From: Bacillus infantis
GTDB taxonomy: Bacteria > Bacillota > Bacilli > Bacillales > Cytobacillaceae
NCBI RefSeq assembly: GCF_020171945.1
Contig: NZ_JAIVAP010000003.1
Span: 1 to 64,000 of the forward strand
Reading direction: 5' to 3'
Length of the DNA stretch: 64,000 bases
Shown: positions 62,165 through 64,000 of the stretch, piece after piece
Layout of the letters: the number at the start of each line of letters is the position of its first letter
Numbering within the stretch: position 1 is the stretch's first letter
The notes under the pieces: model-generated
What the model saw: only the letters and a program-made list of their open reading frames with translations
What the model was told of the DNA's origin: nothing
The model's database searches: none
Program-made: the position numbers and the translations under genes

Positions 62165-62221
62165 AATTCTGTCAAATTAGTAGAAATCAAAATGTAAGCG
62201 TTTAATAGGGGAGGAACAAAA

Positions 62222-63565
62222 ATGTCTGGTTCAATGCTTATTTTAGTAGCAATGGCGGGAATTTTCCTGCTGCTGTTTCTTGTAATGAAAACCAAGCTCC
62301 ATGCTTTCGTCGCATTGCTCCTGGTCAGCCTGCTTGTAGGGATTGCAGCAGGAATGCCGCTTGGAGGCGTCATCGAATCTGTACAGAATGGCATGGGGGG
62401 AACCCTCGGGTTCGTGGCTGTCGTAGTCGGGCTCGGAGCTATGTTTGGCCGTATGCTCGAGGTTTCCGGCGGTGCTGAGCGCCTGGCGCAGACGATGATC
62501 AAGAAATTCGGCGAAGATAAAGCACAGTGGGCACTCGGCATCACAGGCTTTATCGTAGCCATACCAGTATTCTTCGATGTCGGCTTCATTATCCTTGTGC
62601 CGATTGTCTACGGTCTTGCCAAGAAAACAGGTAAATCCCTTCTGTACTACGGGATACCGCTGCTGGCAGGATTGGCTGTCACACACAGCTTCATTCCGCC
62701 CACACCGGGGCCTATCGCGGTAGCTGACCTGATTGGCGCCGACCTGGGCTGGGTCATCCTGTTTGGTATTTTAGCAGGTATACCGTCCATGATCATCGCT
62801 GGTCCGCTGTTCGGTAAATTCATTGCCAAAAGGATTCATGTCACCATACCGGAATATATGAATATTGAAGAAAAAGAATATGATAGGGAACTTCCAAGCT
62901 TTGGAATGATTGCAAGCATCATCTTCATTCCGCTTGTACTGATCTTAATCAATACAGTGTCCGGAGTTGTGCTTGAAGAAGGAAACGGGCTGCGTGCTGT
63001 ATTCACTTTCATGGGACATCCATTTGTTGCATTGACGCTGGCTACACTGCTGGCATTCTATTTCCTCGGCACGAAGCGCGGCTATTCCCGCCAGGAAGTG
63101 CAGGATATTGCGACAAAGTCTCTTGAGCCAGCCGGGATCATCATCCTTGTAACGGGTGCCGGCGGGGTCTTCAAACAGGTTCTGATTGATTCAGGCGTTG
63201 GACAGGTTCTTGGGGATATGATGGCTTCTTCATCACTTCCGCCGATCCTGCTCGCATTCCTGATTGCTACATTTGTGCGTGTGGCCCAGGGTTCGGCAAC
63301 GGTAGCGATGGTAACAGCTGCTGGCCTTATTGCTCCGCTGATTGAGATCATGGGGCTGGAAGGGCCGGTCCTTGGATTGATTGTAATCTCTATCGCGGCG
63401 GGTGCGACCATTTTCTCGCATGTCAACGACTCAGGCTTCTGGCTTGTCAACCGCTATTTCGGCCTTGATGTAAAGGACACGCTGAAATCCTGGACCGTCA
63501 TGGAAAGCCTGATTGCAATTGTAGGATTCCTGGTTGTCTTTATCATCGGATTCTTTATTTCTTAA
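62222..63565 (+). CDS. gntP: gluconate permease GntP
   Basis: A 447-residue GntP-family proton symporter with about 12-14 membrane helices. Motifs: GMGGTLGFVAVVVGLGAMFG, GFIVAIPVFFDVGFIILVP, HSFIPPTPGPIAVADLIGAD, and the C-terminal HVNDSGFWLVNRYFGL. ATG follows GGGGAGGAAC. Gluconokinase follows on the same strand, so together they import and phosphorylate gluconate. Confidence 0.95.
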   Translation: MSGSMLILVAMAGIFLLLFLVMKTKLHAFVALLLVSLLVGIAAGMPLGGVIESVQNGMGGTLGFVAVVVGLGAMFGRMLEVSGGAERLAQTMIKKFGEDKAQWALGITGFIVAIPVFFDVGFIILVPIVYGLAKKTGKSLLYYGIPLLAGLAVTHSFIPPTPGPIAVADLIGADLGWVILFGILAGIPSMIIAGPLFGKFIAKRIHVTIPEYMNIEEKEYDRELPSFGMIASIIFIPLVLILINTVSGVVLEEGNGLRAVFTFMGHPFVALTLATLLAFYFLGTKRGYSRQEVQDIATKSLEPAGIIILVTGAGGVFKQVLIDSGVGQVLGDMMASSSLPPILLAFLIATFVRVAQGSATVAMVTAAGLIAPLIEIMGLEGPVLGLIVISIAAGATIFSHVNDSGFWLVNRYFGLDVKDTLKSWTVMESLIAIVGFLVVFIIGFFIS

Positions 63566-63722
63566 ACAAAGGCAGACAAATATACAGGAGAAAGGGAGCG
63601 GCAGCGCTTCCTTCTTCTGCATTCAGGAACTGCTGCCCCGGGAGAGAATCCATATCGGTGTATGTTATTTTTGATTCGTTGTAAACTTAAAAAGAGAGCT
63701 TTAAAAGATTGGAGAGGTTCAT

Positions 63723-64000
63723 ATGACAGCAGAAAAATATATGCTAGGAGTGGACATCGGGACGACGAGCACAAAGTCTGTCCTTTTTAATAAAGAAGGC
63801 AAGGTGGCTGCCAAGAATTCCATCGGCTATCCTTTACATACGCCAAGCCCGTCGGCTGCAGAGCAGGATCCGGATATCATCCTGGCAGCTGTGGCCGGCA
63901 CCCTCAAAGCCTGCATGGAAGAAGGGGGAATCAGTTCAGCCGACCTGCTGTGCGTAAGCTTCAGTTCTGCCATGCACAGCGTCATTGCTGTCGATGGGGA
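63723..64000 (+). CDS. gntK: gluconokinase, N-terminal part (cut by window end)
   Basis: The first 92 residues of an FGGY-family sugar kinase: YMLGVDIGTTSTKSVLFNKE (phosphate loop) and AAEQDPDIILAAV, then SFSSAMHSVIAVDG, which is typical of gluconokinases. ATG follows TTGGAGAGGT. It continues beyond the window. Position after gntP supports the substrate call. Confidence 0.9.
   Translation, partial: MTAEKYMLGVDIGTTSTKSVLFNKEGKVAAKNSIGYPLHTPSPSAAEQDPDIILAAVAGTLKACMEEGGISSADLLCVSFSSAMHSVIAVDG

Overview
The window looks like a chromosome segment of an endospore-forming Bacillaceae species with mid-40s GC. The evidence is the Gram-positive Shine-Dalgarno sequences, the sporulation genes prkA, yhbH, a CotF-type coat gene and a KinB-like kinase, cre and PurR-type sites, and gene families close to Bacillus subtilis ones. 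The order rRNA - trnD-like tRNA array - queG - yhbB - trmL - prkA - yhbH resembles the B. subtilis rrnD/trnD-yhb region as I remember it, with several blocks inserted.

Layout. 0-2.5 kb: 3' end of 23S rRNA, 5S rRNA and 16 tRNA genes, with two truncated tRNA 5' pieces followed by short unexplained inserts. 2.6-11.3 kb: a carbon-regulated sugar locus (ABC permeases and binding lipoprotein, YesM/YesN-type two-component pair, ThuA-like protein, two Gfo/Idh/MocA dehydrogenases). 11.4-19.3 kb: B3/4 protein, queG, yhbB, trmL, an EamA exporter with divergent MocR regulator, a nitroreductase, a 53-bp hairpin tandem array and a 30-aa membrane peptide gene. 19.5-24.1 kb: prkA, yhbH, small genes, and a cyclic-di-GMP-I riboswitch in front of a 70-aa cysteine-rich protein. 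24.2-33.9 kb: TerD-TerB fusion, aldo/keto reductase, a DUF1538-DUF1538-tandem PII operon, a coat protein, DNA glycosylase, P5C reductase, acetyltransferase and a KinB-like kinase.

34.3-45.1 kb is the most distinctive block. Six tightly coupled genes encode an Hpt-REC-GGDEF-REC diguanylate cyclase, a membrane-anchored HEAT protein, a processive family-2 glycosyltransferase, a 1084-aa membrane-anchored glycosidase-like protein, a lone receiver and a large hybrid histidine kinase. I read this as a phosphorelay and c-di-GMP controlled exopolysaccharide machine. Its leader RNA has two mutually exclusive hairpins. The riboswitch at 24 kb would let the same messenger control another gene.

45.3-64 kb: cystine transporter, methyltransferase, YitT protein, SurA-like lipoprotein, purine permease, RocB-like peptidase, a dihydroorotate dehydrogenase-like domain fused to a duplicated membrane module, an OmpR-type two-component system with an FG-GAP lipoprotein, a LacI regulator, and a gluconate locus (6-phosphogluconate dehydrogenase, RpiR regulator, GntP permease, start of gluconokinase) cut by the window end.

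Dispersed repeats matter here. Four intergenic copies of one hairpin family (13.4, 33.9, 46.8 and 49.5 kb) include a compensatory base-pair change that supports a conserved structure. A second, cruciform-type repeat family sits at 26.2-26.4 kb. All functional calls rest on reading the sequence and remembered families; no searches were run.
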